This document shows, one piece after another, positions 27,672 to 35,154 of a DNA stretch of 64,000 nt. The notes beneath the pieces were generated by a model. The model saw nothing but the letters and a program-made list of their open reading frames with translations. It did not search any database and was not told where the DNA came from. Each line of letters begins with the position of its first letter. Position 1 is the stretch's first letter. Origin of the DNA: Bacillus horti (GTDB lineage Bacteria; Bacillota; Bacilli; Caldalkalibacillales; JCM-10596); assembly GCF_030813115.1 (NCBI RefSeq), contig NZ_JAUSTY010000001.1:372001-436000 (forward strand), written 5' to 3'. The translations under genes were made by a program, and so were the position numbers.

Positions 27672-27724
27672 TAAGAAAGTATAAAATTTGAAGAATACAG
27701 GGTATCAAATTTTGTACTTTCTTA
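27672..27724. repeat. 53-bp inverted repeat
   Basis: TAAGAAAGTA-TA-AAATTTGA (27672-27691) is matched by TCAAATTT-TG-TACTTTCTTA (27705-27724), giving two perfect stems of 8 and 10 bp with a 2-base mismatch between them and a 13-nt loop. No U-run follows, so it is not a typical terminator. It lies between the DnaA-box cluster and a terminator. Confidence 0.7.
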
Positions 27725-27736
27725 TATGTTCAAAAA

Positions 27737-27780
27737 AGATAGCCGAGAAGCGTAAGCTCCTAAGGCTATCTCTTTTATTT
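27737..27780. terminator. Bidirectional terminator at the island edge
   Basis: AGATAGCC (27737-27744) and GGCTATCT (27764-27771) pair, with GAGAAGC/GCTCCT extending the stem. TCTTTTATTTTT follows on the plus strand and TTTTTTGAAC on the minus strand. It would end the sigma-54 activator transcript, and it marks where the intron remnant is cut off. Confidence 0.75.
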
Positions 27781-28545
27781 TTATCTGCTCTATTAAACTT
27801 TCTCCATACTGGTGAATAATCTCCTCAATGGTTTGTCTATCTATCCCACCACTGCCTTTGTTGGCTTTTACTTTCTCCATGCTTCTGCCAATATGTCAGG
27901 TCGGTAGACCTTATCATAGAGGGCATGAAATCTACGTGTAGGATTTTCCTTGGCACAAAGATATAAAGTTGTCCAAAGTTCTCGAGCTTTTACGTTGGTG
28001 TAGTTAGCAAGTTTACTTGCATTCACTCACTCTTACCTCCTTCCAACTTGTGAACAAAGTAGGGGTCCTTCCCTCATTAGAGTTGTGTTGTCTCTAGCTT
28101 CATCAGTACTATGACCCCCTCCAACTCCCTCTTTGCCATTCCTACTTTCACCTTTGGCTTATATAGGTCTGTTCTACTTCCCGTACGGGAAGTGCAAAGG
28201 AGGGTCTCCCCAGTTCCGTTACCTACTTTCCTAGCATGTCGTTCCCCTTACCCCGAGGGATTCTTCGGTGCTGCCTTTCCAAGATCTTCACACCTTCCAT
28301 GGCTTTCGCCTAAATGATCTAGACTCAGCTTCCCTTTGTCCTCAAACGAGGTTTCTTTTGACGAGGCGGCAGGATTCACTTTATGTTACAACCTGCTAGG
28401 TTGCTCGCATCCCTAACGGGATTACTTTGTCACAGGGCTTCAACCTTAGGATTACTCCACCAGTTGCCTGTCAGCTACTAAGCGACTTGGTTCTTACTTA
28501 GATCGGACTTGCACCGACTAGCAATTAACGGCTTGCTGGGCACGC
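27775..28545 (-). mobile_element. Truncated group II intron
   Basis: The minus strand from about 28543 reads GTGCCCAGCAAGCCG, then GGTGCAAGTCCGA, GGCAACTGGTGGAG and GGAACTGGGGAGACCC, sequences I recognise from the 5' domains of bacterial group II introns. It is followed by the N-terminal part of the intron-encoded reverse transcriptase. The rest of the enzyme, the 3' ribozyme domains V and VI and the 3' splice site are absent. The 5' end lies directly after the terminator of the ABC-3C operon. The element cannot move by itself. Confidence 0.8.
27781..28026 (-). pseudogene. ltrA: Group II intron reverse transcriptase/maturase, N-terminal fragment with frameshift
   Basis: Starting at GTG 28026 (after GGAGGTAAGAG) the minus strand encodes NASKLANYTNVKARELWTTL, then AKENPTRRFHALYDKVYRPD and ILAEAWRK, the N terminus of LtrA-type intron proteins. 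One base is missing at about 27870, giving a stop; the next frame continues KANKGSGGIDRQTIEEIIHQ. The gene then breaks off near 27781, before any of the reverse transcriptase core blocks. Non-functional. Confidence 0.88.
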
Positions 28546-28551
28546 AGCATT

Positions 28552-28575
28552 AAAAAAGGGAGCCTCAAAGCTCCC
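28552..28575 (-). terminator. Terminator of the ABC-3C operon
   Basis: On the minus strand GGGAGC (28575-28570) and GCTCCC (28563-28558) form a 6-bp stem with the loop TTTGAG, followed by TTTTTT. It immediately precedes the 5' end of the intron remnant. Confidence 0.88.
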
Positions 28576-28639
28576 TCTTTCCTTATATCCTTAAATTCTG
28601 TTTTGTAAACTTTAACATATTTTTATTTTACATGCCCTT

Positions 28640-30439
28640 TTAAAAACTAAATCCAAATAGTCTACCTTCATCATTTTCTCTATCATCAAGGACTACTACA
28701 ACTTCATCTTTTTTTAGTTCAAATAGCTTCCCGTCAGTTAGTCTTGGAATATCGTCTTCAAGTGTAGTAAATATATACTGTATCCCATCCACTCTGCATT
28801 TTTCTCTTATTGTTTCTATATATTTTATTTTTTTCGTATCAGACATAGACTCTAAACTACCATCATGATAAGCAAACTTAAAAAATTCTCTAACGTCTTT
28901 ATATGCTATTATAACTGCAAGGTCAAAACATACACACAGCATTTTTCTGTAAGAATATCCTTCGGATTTGGATGTTAGCACATCTTCTTTTATACTGGTT
29001 ATTTTAGCTTCAAACTCAATGTTATTATTAGAATTAATACTGTGAAATAATATGGCTGTTTCATCTAAAATATCTTTAACTAGACTACTAAACAACGATT
29101 GTATTAGTTTAAAGAAATCATTTACTTCTTTAAGATGTTGATTAATTTTATCAACAAGCTTTTGAATTTGGCTCTCAATTTGAGATATATGTAAACCTTT
29201 TTCTTTTAGAATGTCAATATTGTCTATTTTATTTAATAGCTGACTTATTTCATTTTCAACTTCAACAAGTTCCATCTGATATTTCTTGAACTTTACGAAA
29301 GAATCTTTTTCTTTTAGCACAGATAAAATTTCATTTCTTTTACTGTTTAGAATTTGCAGTTCTGCATTGACATTTTGCAATTCCTCTTCGTTTCTTTGTA
29401 AATTTTGCTTTAGAAATTTATTTCTCTCACTAGTAATATCATAATTAAATTGTACTAATTCCTCATAGCTTTTTTCAAGTTTTTCTGGAAAATTAATTTC
29501 AATTTCTTCAAATAATTTACGGATAGATGATAAATCAAATTGAGTTTGTTTGTTTAATGAATCATTTATTTTATCTAATTCAAACTGTAACTTATATTCT
29601 TTTGAATTGAGGTTTGCTATATCTTTCTCTATATCTTCAATCAATTCTTTGTTTAATTTTCTTTCTTTAGCATAAAAATCAAAATTATCTATTTTAGTCT
29701 TTATTTCTATTCTTTTTTTCTCATTCACATCAATAAGAGCTTGAATTTTATTTAAATCCATGTAAGAAATTTTTAACTCATATTCCATTTGCTCCAGTAG
29801 TTTTTTTTCAACATTTAATTGAGTTTCTAAATCATATTTATTTTTTATAAGACTTCCTTTAAATCCAAACAAATCTGTTAGTGGTGGCTTCCATGTTGAA
29901 TCGCTTCCCCTAAACTTTGACAATTTAAATACTTGATCATAATCATATTGAGTTCTTAGAAAATAATTAAGAAAAGTTCTATAGGAGTATGGCAGCACCT
30001 TATTAAAGCCCCACAACTTATTTAAAAGGTTTTTTGGATTCTTCCCTTCGTCATTAGATGTTAAAGGCATATCAACATAATCCCAAACGGTTTCCTCTGT
30101 AAAGTTTTGCTTTCCTATCAAATGTAATTTAATCGATACCTTTGTACTGTTTTTTACAGACCTTTTAATTGTTATAAAACTGTCTTTGTTCCGTTTTAAT
30201 TCTAAGAAGAAAATGTGATTTTTAAATTTTTCTTTATTATCTTTTAAAAAGTGTCCTTTTTCTAGCTCTTTCAAGAACATAAAATCTAGAAGGTTTATTA
30301 AGGTACTTTTTCCTAAATTATGAGAGTTAGAATCAAGGTTTTCTTTATTAACGATTTTACCCAAAACGATGTTTAATCCATCGGAGAAATCAATCTCTTT
30401 AAACCTAGAATCGTTACTATAAATTTTAGATATTTTCAT
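28640..30439 (-). CDS. ABC-3C system ATPase (DUF2326, SMC/Rad50-like)
   Basis: 599-residue ATPase of the ABC-three-component conflict systems. The N terminus (LNIVLGKI, then the P-loop NSHNLGKSTLINLLDFMFL at about 38-56) and C terminus (SYRKMLCVCFDLAVI, AYHDGSLESMSD, YIFTTLEDDIP) form an ABC head. Between them, residues about 200-440 are a long coiled coil rich in Glu, Lys and Asn, as in SMC/Rad50 proteins. It overlaps the middle component by 4 bp (ATGA). Base composition is clearly more AT-rich than the flanking housekeeping genes, a sign of horizontal transfer. Family knowledge suggests DNA or nucleoprotein sensing in defence; the trigger is unknown. Confidence 0.85.
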   Translation of the reverse strand: MKISKIYSNDSRFKEIDFSDGLNIVLGKIVNKENLDSNSHNLGKSTLINLLDFMFLKELEKGHFLKDNKEKFKNHIFFLELKRNKDSFITIKRSVKNSTKVSIKLHLIGKQNFTEETVWDYVDMPLTSNDEGKNPKNLLNKLWGFNKVLPYSYRTFLNYFLRTQYDYDQVFKLSKFRGSDSTWKPPLTDLFGFKGSLIKNKYDLETQLNVEKKLLEQMEYELKISYMDLNKIQALIDVNEKKRIEIKTKIDNFDFYAKERKLNKELIEDIEKDIANLNSKEYKLQFELDKINDSLNKQTQFDLSSIRKLFEEIEINFPEKLEKSYEELVQFNYDITSERNKFLKQNLQRNEEELQNVNAELQILNSKRNEILSVLKEKDSFVKFKKYQMELVEVENEISQLLNKIDNIDILKEKGLHISQIESQIQKLVDKINQHLKEVNDFFKLIQSLFSSLVKDILDETAILFHSINSNNNIEFEAKITSIKEDVLTSKSEGYSYRKMLCVCFDLAVIIAYKDVREFFKFAYHDGSLESMSDTKKIKYIETIREKCRVDGIQYIFTTLEDDIPRLTDGKLFELKKDEVVVVLDDRENDEGRLFGFSF

Positions 30440-30672
30440 ATTAACAGCTCCAAATTATCTTTCTTTTTATCATAACTAATTACACCTAGAGAATATAAGA
30501 ATGTAAGGGCTAAAATAAATATATCTTTAATATCATCTTCAAAATTTCTACTTATTCTCATTAAAAGTTCATCATAATTCATAATTTTATTTACTTTTAG
30601 ACTAGTCACTATATAATATGCAACATTTAGCACAGATAAATTAATGTTCATAAATTTATGAGGTTTTATCAT
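30436..30672 (-). CDS. ABC-3C system middle component
   Basis: 78-residue protein (MIKPHKFMNINLSVLNVAYY, then IMNYDELLMRISRNFEDDIK and ALTFLYSLGVISYDKKKDNLELL). Its size, all-helical start and C-terminal FLYSLGVI block fit the small winged-helix-like middle components (MC6 type) that couple the ABC ATPase to the effector in ABC-3C systems. It overlaps the upstream gene by 17 bp and the ATPase gene by 4 bp, so all three are translationally coupled. Confidence 0.78.
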   Translation of the reverse strand: MIKPHKFMNINLSVLNVAYYIVTSLKVNKIMNYDELLMRISRNFEDDIKDIFILALTFLYSLGVISYDKKKDNLELLI

Positions 30673-31189
30673 ATTTAACTCCTATATCACAATTCCAATA
30701 CATGTAATGTAAAAACACCCATATAAGCTCTTTATCAAAGCATATATTATAATTATCTTTCTCAACAATATAGCTATACACAGCATCAAAAATTTTATCG
30801 AAGTACACAAAATCAGTTCTATTAGATACAATTTTATTATTAAGTTCTCTAGCAGTAGTCAAGTATTTGGATAAAAATATCTCATTCCTACGATCATTTA
30901 AGAATTCAGAAATTTTTTCAAAGTATATTAGGCTATTTGATTTAATATGTTCAAAATATTCATGAGTCAAATTATTAAGTTCGTTCTTCTCTTCAATATT
31001 AGGTCTATAGAAATCATTACACTCTGTCACTATCCCCACTATTTCCACAACCTCCTGTGAAAAGCAATCAATAACTTCTTTTATATCTTTTTCATAAAAT
31101 CTAATTGGATGGGGATTATAATAGTTAATATCTCTGGAAGCGACTAAGTTATTACTACCAAAAACAAGCTGTCTAATTTTATCAAACAT
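30656..31189 (-). CDS. ABC-3C system protein with C-terminal CTD
   Basis: 177 residues. The C-terminal half (FDKIFDAVYSYIV ... LIWVFLHYMYWNCDIG) carries the HYMYWNCDIG ending characteristic of the ABC-3C C-terminal domain, which links effectors to the ATPase. No enzymatic effector domain is visible. The N terminus instead carries GSNNLVASRDIN (residues 11-22), nearly identical to the out-of-frame tail of the small membrane gene upstream. ATG 31189 has only a weak ribosome site and overlaps that tail by 8 bp, so translation probably depends on coupling. AT-rich like its partners. Confidence 0.78.
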   Translation of the reverse strand: MFDKIRQLVFGSNNLVASRDINYYNPHPIRFYEKDIKEVIDCFSQEVVEIVGIVTECNDFYRPNIEEKNELNNLTHEYFEHIKSNSLIYFEKISEFLNDRRNEIFLSKYLTTARELNNKIVSNRTDFVYFDKIFDAVYSYIVEKDNYNICFDKELIWVFLHYMYWNCDIGVKYDKTS

Positions 31190-31221
31190 TATTTATATCA
31201 CCAGCTGCGACAATATTATCA

Positions 31222-31371
31222 TCACCCTTTACTCCTTGTCTTATTTTTCGTGATTTTTTTTACATTAAAAACTATGTTATTATTTATTTTCACTACTGTA
31301 ACTGCAACAAAAAGAGAAATCAACAATGACAGGATTGATGCTACTCCAGCAAAAATATTAAAAAATTCCAT
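31222..31371 (-). CDS. Small single-span membrane protein opening the ABC-3C operon (probable frameshift)
   Basis: ATG 31371 follows a strong AGGGGGAG. The 49 codons encode an N-terminal hydrophobic span (FFNIFAGVASILSLLISLFV) and a basic tail, ending at TGA 31222. At an A8 run (31261-31254) removing one base joins it to a frame that runs to TGA 31182 and adds GVKGDDNIVAAGDINNV. That frame ends 8 bp inside the next gene, and its motif recurs in the next protein. So the longer product may be the functional one, through slippage, phase variation or a sequence error. No open frame of this kind is listed in common annotations that drop genes under 50 codons. Confidence 0.6.
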   Translation of the reverse strand: MEFFNIFAGVASILSLLISLFVAVTVVKINNNIVFNVKKITKNKTRSKG

Positions 31372-31895
31372 ATAAACTCCCCCTAATCTTTATTACTTGC
31401 TATATTATCTCCTACCTTCGACAGTTTACCTAAATATTCCTTCTATCTAAATAAGTGATAAATTAAAATTTGTTTGTTGAACAGTAGAATTAATACCATC
31501 AAGCAATTTACTAAGAGGGCAGATTTTTAAAAACCTGTATTCTAAAACCTATTAGGTAGCTAGACTAGGATTTTACAGATGAAACTTACAAGCTAACTTG
31601 GATCTAAGAAATAAATATATAAGAAAATCTTTTTCAATTTACCAAGAAGATTATTTTCACTAATCAACCATTCTTGAAGAGGAATCCTCATATGAAGAAG
31701 AAAATTAGAAAAGCCACAATCATATTTTCAGCTAATTTGTCCATAAAATTCTAGCATACTAAACACTATAGCAGAAGAATTCAGTTCAACAGGTGCGGAA
31801 TACATTCTATCGTTCAGGGCTACTAACTTGTCTTATAATTGCCAAAGGAATGAAATCTCTAGTTTTTATGTAATATCAATAATTTGAAAATTAAG
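31372..31895. other. AT-rich non-coding region upstream of the ABC-3C operon
   Basis: About 520 bp without a credible gene on either strand. It must hold the promoter of the ABC-3C operon, but I see no convincing -35/-10 pair; GATAATATAG at about 31400 on the minus strand is the best -10 region. No repeats or RNA structure recognised. Confidence 0.4.
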
Positions 31896-31928
31896 AAAAC
31901 CATTCCTCACTTATTGAAGAATGGTTTT
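31896..31928 (-). terminator. Terminator of the S9 peptidase gene
   Basis: AAAACCATTC and GAATGGTTTT form a 10-bp perfect stem with a 13-nt loop; on the minus strand CTTAATTTTC follows. It lies 16 bp after the S9 peptidase stop codon. Confidence 0.8.
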
Positions 31929-31943
31929 AATGTTTTAAATCCT

Positions 31944-33971
31944 CTAAATGATACGATCCTCAAACCAACCAATTAAATGCTGTAAACGCTCCAAGCGATG
32001 CTTAGGCTTACCAGAGCGAGACAATTCATGATTTTCATCAGGGAAGCGAACGAGCTTTGTTTCTACTCCCAGATAGCGGAGAGCGATGTACCATTGCTCA
32101 GCCTGTTCCATTGGACAACGTAAATCCTGTTCACTATGCAGGATTAGGGTCGGCGTTTTTACATTACGAGCGTAACGGATTGGTGAAACTCTTAAAAGCT
32201 TTTCTTCGTCATCCCATAGGTTTGCCTTGCCGTGCTGGGCGTAAGTGAAGAAGAAGCCGATATCACTTGTGCCGTAGAAGCTGAGCCAATTACAAATACT
32301 GCGCTGAGTAACAGCCGCTTTAAAGCGATCTGTACGAGTGACGATCACATTAGTCATGTAACCTCCATAGCTACCACCTGTAACAAATAGCTGGTTCTGA
32401 TCAATAAAGCTAAACTTCTCTACCGCATAATCCACTCCAGCCATAATGTCCTCATAGTCCATACCGCTATAATCTCCTACTACGGCACGAACAAATTCAT
32501 CTCCATATCCGTGACTTCCACGCGGATTTGTATATAGAACGACATAGCCTTTAGCCGCCATCAGCTGCATTTCATGGTGCAAGCCATTTCCGTATGCGGT
32601 GTGTGGTCCTCCATGAATTTGAAGAATCATTGGGTAGGTTTTATCTGCATTAAACTTATAAGGCTTAATAATCCAACCATCGATCTCCCAACCATCAGTA
32701 CTTTTATAAGTGAAAGATTCTGGAGCACTAAGCTGTACCTCCTCTTCAAGAAGCTCTTTATTCCAATGAGTAAGCTGGTTAATGTTATGCACATCATTTA
32801 AATCCTGTAGCATGAGGTCTCCTGAAGAAAAAGGAGTGGCAAGAACAACAGCAGCCTTGTGATCACCTACCAAATCATAAGAGGAGACAGAAGCCACTTT
32901 TCTCGTCAGAGCTTCCGAAACATTTCCTTCAAGATCCGCCTTAAACAGCTGTACATCCCCACCGACTGTTGCAATAAAGTAGACCTCTGTTGAAAAGCTA
33001 TTCCATTTTAGACTAAGGGCTGCGGTGTCATATTTCGCATCGACTCCAACTAGATTTCCAACTGTGTAATCAAACTCTGAGCTTAGGCTTTTAGCCTCTC
33101 CACCCTCGCCTGGAACCACGTAAACCTGTGTGTTTCCTGATGAGAACGCTCCCCTTTCATGCCCGGCAAAGGCAATCCACTTCCCGTCTGGAGAATAAGA
33201 AGGTGAAGCTATAGAGCCCTTCCCTTTATACAATTCTGTCTCCTGACCTGAAGCTAAATCAAATTTGTATAAGGAAGGAATATATTCCCACTCTTGCTTT
33301 TCCTCGTTCGAACCAATATAGATAACAGATTGACCATCAGGAGAAAATTGTGGTTGCCCGAAATCAAACTTCCCATTAGAAAGTCTTGTATAGTTTTTTG
33401 TCTCTAAATCAAAGAGATAAACCTGCCTACGCTTCTCATCAAAAATCCCAGCTCCATCCATTTTATAGCGCAGTCGAGTAATAACCTTCACATCGCTCCT
33501 AGCTTCCTCTTTTTTGTCTTTATGGCTACCAGCGGCATCTGTCAGAAGCTCAGGAGTTTCTTGATCCTCTTCAGCTTTTATTACTAAGGCTAAGGAATTC
33601 CCATTCGGGGACCAGCTAAAATCAAGCACTCCCTCTTTAACGTTAGTTAATCGCTTCGCCTCTCCGCCAGACATGTCTAACGCCCAAACTTGGTTTTTAC
33701 CCGTTCGATTGGATAAAAAAGCAAGGCTCTTTCCGTCCGGTGACCATGCTGGTGCTGTATCTTTAACCAGTTTGCCCTCAATATAAGGTGCGGTGAACGC
33801 CCTACCTTCACCTGTTAAATCACTCACATAGATTGAAGAATAATACCCGTCCTTATCGTGATCCATTTGTGTAAATACATAGGCTACTTGGTCACCTTGA
33901 GGTGATACCTGAGGGTTTCCTACATACTTTATTCGTAAAAGATCATCTGCTGTTATTGCACGTTTCCCCAT
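31944..33971 (-). CDS. S9-family serine peptidase (acylaminoacyl-peptidase / DPP-like)
   Basis: 675-residue prolyl-oligopeptidase-type enzyme, cytoplasmic (no signal peptide). The first 400 residues form a seven-bladed beta-propeller with TolB/WD40-like repeats (VSPQGDQVAYVFTQ, APAWSPDGKSLAFLSNRTG, PSYSPDGKWIAFAGH). The alpha/beta-hydrolase domain has the triad Ser534 (GGSYGGYM), Asp616 (HSEQDLRCP) and His648 (DENHELSR). It cleaves short peptides, possibly N-acylated. Single gene between two terminators. Base composition is normal, marking the end of the AT-rich island. Confidence 0.95.
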   Translation of the reverse strand: MGKRAITADDLLRIKYVGNPQVSPQGDQVAYVFTQMDHDKDGYYSSIYVSDLTGEGRAFTAPYIEGKLVKDTAPAWSPDGKSLAFLSNRTGKNQVWALDMSGGEAKRLTNVKEGVLDFSWSPNGNSLALVIKAEEDQETPELLTDAAGSHKDKKEEARSDVKVITRLRYKMDGAGIFDEKRRQVYLFDLETKNYTRLSNGKFDFGQPQFSPDGQSVIYIGSNEEKQEWEYIPSLYKFDLASGQETELYKGKGSIASPSYSPDGKWIAFAGHERGAFSSGNTQVYVVPGEGGEAKSLSSEFDYTVGNLVGVDAKYDTAALSLKWNSFSTEVYFIATVGGDVQLFKADLEGNVSEALTRKVASVSSYDLVGDHKAAVVLATPFSSGDLMLQDLNDVHNINQLTHWNKELLEEEVQLSAPESFTYKSTDGWEIDGWIIKPYKFNADKTYPMILQIHGGPHTAYGNGLHHEMQLMAAKGYVVLYTNPRGSHGYGDEFVRAVVGDYSGMDYEDIMAGVDYAVEKFSFIDQNQLFVTGGSYGGYMTNVIVTRTDRFKAAVTQRSICNWLSFYGTSDIGFFFTYAQHGKANLWDDEEKLLRVSPIRYARNVKTPTLILHSEQDLRCPMEQAEQWYIALRYLGVETKLVRFPDENHELSRSGKPKHRLERLQHLIGWFEDRII

Positions 33972-34164
33972 AAATATGTTCCTCCAATCTAATAATCGAA
34001 ATTGCCTGACTATTCAACTTGAATCTTTCATTAATATCTTCTCTATTTAAAATCTCCAAATTCCATCATAACATATTTCGCCAGACGAAATAAATATTTA
34101 AGCTAACTTATTTTGTAGGAAATGTGTTGTCTTTTGGAACTATTTGGAACCATTTGCTGAAGAC

Positions 34165-34239
34165 AAAACAAAAATCCTGCCCTATCCAGGCATGTATACC
34201 TGACTGGAAGTATACCTGTACTTTTTAGGACAAGATTTT
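34165..34239 (-). terminator. Terminator after the two small membrane protein genes
   Basis: AAAATCTTGTCCTAA and TAGGGCAGGATTTTTG (minus strand) pair with wobbles to form a long stem, with two AGGTATAC direct repeats in the loop; TTTTTGTTTTG follows. Nothing else is seen in 33972-34275. Confidence 0.65.
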
Positions 34240-34275
34240 CAAGCTTTACCTTTGTTCAATCTATACCCATCTTAA

Positions 34276-34500
34276 TTAATGCTCTTCGTCTGATTGAGTA
34301 TAATGATTGGCTTCATTAGCTTCTTTTTCAGTGTCTTCAGCTAGCTTTACTCTTTTACTTCGGACAGTCTCTCTGGAATAGTATCCTCGGTTTCTCCAGT
34401 TCTTTTGTATAAACACACCTATTACAACAAGCACACCTATAATGGTTAATATAACGTATGCACTATGTGTTACATACTGCCCGACGACCTGAGCAGTCAT
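34276..34500 (-). CDS. Small membrane protein, unknown
   Basis: 74 residues: one transmembrane helix (about residues 12-31, YVILTIIGVLVVIGVFI), then a basic stretch and an acidic tail ending in SDEEH. It overlaps the stop of the DUF2892 gene by 4 bp (ATGA), so the two are co-translated and probably act together. No family recognised. Confidence 0.72.
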   Translation of the reverse strand: MTAQVVGQYVTHSAYVILTIIGVLVVIGVFIQKNWRNRGYYSRETVRSKRVKLAEDTEKEANEANHYTQSDEEH

Positions 34501-34919
34501 TTATAGTCATCCAAATCCTCAGACGAACCCAGTTCTAAGTCTGACATATCTAAATCAACATTAAATTGATTTCCTCTACGTGAAGAGCTTTTGAGCATTG
34601 TCTTCTTTGCCTTCTCAGTCCATTCATTGGCTTGACGCATCGATTCCTTCGCTTTATGCTTCATTGTGTCCTTTGCCTGATCCATCGCTTCCCTTGTTTG
34701 GTCCATTACTTTCTCAGAGCTTATTCCCATCATTGCCATTACAGGACAATAACGGGTGATTCCCTCCGCTACCTTCATTGCTGATGCCATTGTAACTAGT
34801 AACGGAGTCACTCCATAGGGTCTACGAATCATTTCAGCAGTCCCCCAAGCCACTCCAGTTAAGCCCATTGTAATTCTAAATAAAGCGTCTGTTGTACTGA
34901 CGTTTTTTTTATTCTGCAT
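34497..34919 (-). CDS. DUF2892 (YgaP-like inner membrane) protein
   Basis: 140 residues. The first 65 match DUF2892: a start near FRITMGLTGVAWG, a two-helix membrane hairpin and the ending TRYCPVMAMMGIS. A helical stretch with repeated MDQA/KAKE pattern (about 75-110) and an acidic end follow. Function of DUF2892 proteins is not established. Paired with the downstream single-span protein through a 4-bp overlap. Confidence 0.78.
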   Translation of the reverse strand: MQNKKNVSTTDALFRITMGLTGVAWGTAEMIRRPYGVTPLLVTMASAMKVAEGITRYCPVMAMMGISSEKVMDQTREAMDQAKDTMKHKAKESMRQANEWTEKAKKTMLKSSSRRGNQFNVDLDMSDLELGSSEDLDDYK

Positions 34920-35154
34920 TTACTTTTACCCTCCTGATTCATGCTAGCAAGTTATTGCTTTTCAGTTAGTATGAGCTATTACCCGAAAGAGCATGTACGA
35001 ATGACAAAAATCACATTGAATTCACACTAAAACATGATATGGTAGGGTTGTAATTTTCGTTGAATCGTCAAATCCAGCAGGCTCATTTCTTGATACATTC
35101 GTGTAAAATGGTCATAATGGTACTAGTGATGATGAAAAGAGGGTCGGAAATTTG

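Noticed and set aside
28111-28317. 68-codon plus-strand open frame
   Set aside because: Antisense to the conserved ribozyme RNA of the group II intron remnant; no coding signal.
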